Below, piece after piece: positions 6,898 to 7,600 of a DNA stretch of 7,600 nt (positions are counted from its first letter, which is position 1; each line of letters starts with the position of its first letter). Origin of the DNA: an uncultured Ruminococcus sp. (GTDB lineage: Bacteria; Bacillota; Clostridia; Oscillospirales; Ruminococcaceae); NCBI GenBank assembly GCA_945835085.1, contig CAMAIG010000066.1:1-7600 (forward strand), read 5' to 3'. Under the pieces are notes generated by a model. That model had not been told where the DNA came from and did no database searches. It saw only the letters and a program-made list of their open reading frames with translations. The position numbers and the translations under genes are program-made.

Positions 6898-6920
6898 ATA
6901 TTATTACATAATATATATTT
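6898..6920. other. AT-rich tract, candidate DNA unwinding element
   Basis: Twenty-three bases contain a single C and no G, with ATAT and TTATTA steps. The tract directly abuts the last degenerate repeat. Such easily melted tracts beside iterons are the known opening site of many replication origins. The region could also include a promoter -10 element, but I see no convincing -35 partner. Confidence 0.55.
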
Positions 6921-6942
6921 CGGGCTATAAGCCGCCCGAAAT
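6917..6942 (+). terminator. Inverted repeat, possible weak terminator or origin hairpin
   Basis: ATTTCGGGC (6917-6925) and GCCCGAAAT (6934-6942) form a perfect 9-bp stem with an 8-base loop. A small alternative stem, GGCT with AGCC (6923-6926, 6930-6933), lies inside it. There is no T-run after the stem on either strand, which weakens the terminator reading. Its position, between the AT-rich tract and the resolvase gene, also allows a structural role in the origin. Confidence 0.35.
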
Positions 6943-6989
6943 CTATTCTGAAATAATAAGGGCGCAAGCTCACACACCCGAACGAGAAA

Positions 6990-6994
6990 AGAGG
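6990..6994 (+). promoter_or_regulatory. Ribosome binding site for the resolvase gene
   Basis: AGAGG lies 12 bases before the ATG at 7007, slightly further than usual. An in-frame TAA at 7004-7006 rules out any earlier start, so 7007 is the first possible start in this frame. Confidence 0.5.
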
Positions 6995-7006
6995 TCTTGA
7001 AATTAA

Positions 7007-7405
7007 ATGAAAACTCAGTTTTTTCTCCCGATGATTCCTCCGACTGTGACAGCCCAGGAACACAAGGTCACTGTCAGAAATGGGAAGCCGGTTTTTTACG
7101 ATCCGCCCGAAGTGGCAGATGCAAAGTCAAAGCTTACCGCAGCACTTTCACAACATAAGATCCCGCAGCCGTATTCCTCGGCAGTGAGACTGGTGGTGAA
7201 ATGGCTGTTCCCGATCAAGGGCAGGCACTCGGACGGAGAATATAAGGCAACAAAGCCCGATACCGATAATCTTCAGAAAATGCTCAAGGACTGTATGACT
7301 TCCTGCGGATTCTGGAAAGACGATGCACTTGTGGCTTCGGAGATCTGCGAGAAATTCTATGCAGACATCACTGGCATATGGATCAGCATTGAGGAGCTAA
7401 ACTGA
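7007..7405 (+). CDS. rusA: RusA-family Holliday junction resolvase
   Basis: This 132-residue protein has the RusA active-site pattern: D85-T-D87-N, K91 and D106 in FWKDD. The spacing is the same as in E. coli RusA, whose catalytic residues are D70, D72, K76 and D91, each shifted here by 15. RusA enzymes are small Mg-dependent dimeric nucleases that cut four-way junctions symmetrically; phages use them to resolve recombination intermediates before packaging. The start region (FFLPMIPPTVTAQ) and the end (ADITGIWISIEE) fit the fold's first and last strands, and the length is usual for the family. The gene follows the candidate origin rather than running straight on from the primase gene, so it may have its own promoter, though I could not identify one. 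The next gene starts one base after the stop. Confidence 0.92.
   Translation: MKTQFFLPMIPPTVTAQEHKVTVRNGKPVFYDPPEVADAKSKLTAALSQHKIPQPYSSAVRLVVKWLFPIKGRHSDGEYKATKPDTDNLQKMLKDCMTSCGFWKDDALVASEICEKFYADITGIWISIEELN
7391..7396 (+). promoter_or_regulatory. Ribosome binding site inside the resolvase 3' end
   Basis: GAGGAG encodes two Glu codons near the end of the resolvase gene and lies 10 bases before the ATG at 7407. It supports that start and suggests coupled translation of the two genes. Confidence 0.55.
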
Positions 7406-7406
7406 T

Positions 7407-7600
7407 ATGGAACTGTCGGAAGTAAAATACAATCTCGGCAAGCCTGTTCGGTTATCTCTCCCGATGCACTACATTGACGAAGAATATCTGCTGACAGGCT
7501 GCATACTGCGGACGAAATCAACGGGTGAATTTTTTTATCAAGCGGAGCTGACGGATCTGAAAAGCAATTCGGTGATTATTGCTTCGCTGGGTGATGTTAC
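7407..7600 (+). CDS. Unrecognised phage protein, 3' partial
   Basis: The ATG comes one base after the resolvase stop, and the frame is open to the window end, giving 64 complete codons. It was identified by reading the frame directly. The protein begins MELSEVKYNLGKPVRLSL and contains LTGCILR and GEFFYQAELTDLKSNSVIIASL. Alternating hydrophobic and polar residues suggest a small beta-rich domain. I see no catalytic motif, signal peptide or membrane segment. Small proteins of this style occur in Clostridia phage early regions, but I do not know a function. Position and coupling to the resolvase suggest the same early transcript. Confidence 0.7.
   Translation, partial: MELSEVKYNLGKPVRLSLPMHYIDEEYLLTGCILRTKSTGEFFYQAELTDLKSNSVIIASLGDV

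Larger units (their letters stand above)
6745..6900 (+). repeat. Iteron-like repeat array, candidate phage replication origin
   Basis: The array starts on the first base after the primase-helicase stop. The 12-mer GGGAAAAAGTCG occurs exactly four times forward (6745-6756, 6778-6789, 6813-6824, 6850-6861) at steps of 33, 35 and 37 bases, and once exactly inverted (6871-6882). Degenerate copies lie at 6790-6799 (GGGAAAAGTA) and 6889-6898 (GGAAAAAGTA). Three forward copies sit in 24-base units, TTTTCCCT followed by two variable bases, then CAGGGAAAA and AGTCG. A further perfect palindrome, TCGAAAATTTTCGA, lies between units at 6822-6835. An AT-rich tract follows at once. Iterons, palindromes and an AT-rich tract next to an initiator gene are the known features of phage and plasmid origins. 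It could instead be an operator array controlling downstream genes. No DnaA-box-like TTATCCACA was noticed. Confidence 0.75.

Noticed and set aside
6745..6900. CRISPR array
   Set aside because: Spacers between the 24-base units are only 11-13 bases and are themselves made of repeat fragments; no cas genes are present.
6726..6911. Small + strand open frame across the repeats
   Set aside because: It overlaps the primase-helicase end, and its protein is just the translated repeat (recurring REKVE/SGKK pieces). No good ribosome site precedes it.
6917..6960. Standard intrinsic terminator and promoter for the resolvase
   Set aside because: The stem is not followed by a T-run, and no paired -35/-10 boxes with proper spacing were found. 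I listed it only as a possible weak terminator.
6662..7063. Minus strand open frame of 133 codons across the repeats
   Set aside because: It is open because the repeats contain no stops on that strand. It yields recurring TFSLSGK pieces and overlaps two well-supported genes.

Overview
The window looks like part of the early replication and recombination module of a tailed phage or prophage from a Gram-positive Clostridia-type host. An Oscillospiraceae/Ruminococcus-like gut bacterium is my best guess, from protein style and balanced base composition only; no host gene, integrase or structural gene is present to settle it. Every supported gene is on the + strand. The genes are packed with 1-base overlaps or gaps of about 15 bases or less, as in one transcription unit.

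Bases 1-4521 hold four genes: an SMC/SbcC-like coiled-coil ATPase that enters the window without its start; a RecA-fold ATPase of the phage Sak4/AAA_24 type; a DUF669 protein, which by context is a candidate ssDNA-binding protein; and a DEAH-type superfamily 2 helicase. Bases 4534-6744 encode a 736-residue primase-helicase with a PriCT-2-like N-terminus, an archaeo-eukaryotic-type primase core, a RepA/AAA_25-type RecA-fold helicase and a C-terminal helix-turn-helix.

The primase-helicase stop codon is followed directly by a non-coding block (6745-7006). It starts with an array of GGGAAAAAGTCG repeats, three of them embedded in near-identical 24-base units that each contain a 19-base palindrome. 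A 23-base stretch that is almost pure A+T follows, then a 9-bp GC-containing inverted repeat. Iterons beside an AT-rich tract and directly downstream of an initiator-like gene are what a phage replication origin typically looks like. This is the most notable feature of the window. After it come a RusA-family Holliday junction resolvase (7007-7405) and the start of an unrecognised small phage gene (7407 to the window end).

A working model, which is inference: the primase-helicase binds the array through its C-terminal HTH, melts the AT-rich tract, unwinds and primes. The DUF669 protein coats ssDNA, the Sak4-like ATPase and the SMC-like ATPase support recombination-dependent replication, the DEAH helicase remodels forks, and RusA resolves junctions. 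Two sequence details suggest physical links between these proteins: an SSB-like C-terminal tip (DLPF) on the Sak4-like ATPase, and an identical DWDDEIN motif in the DUF669 protein and the primase-helicase.
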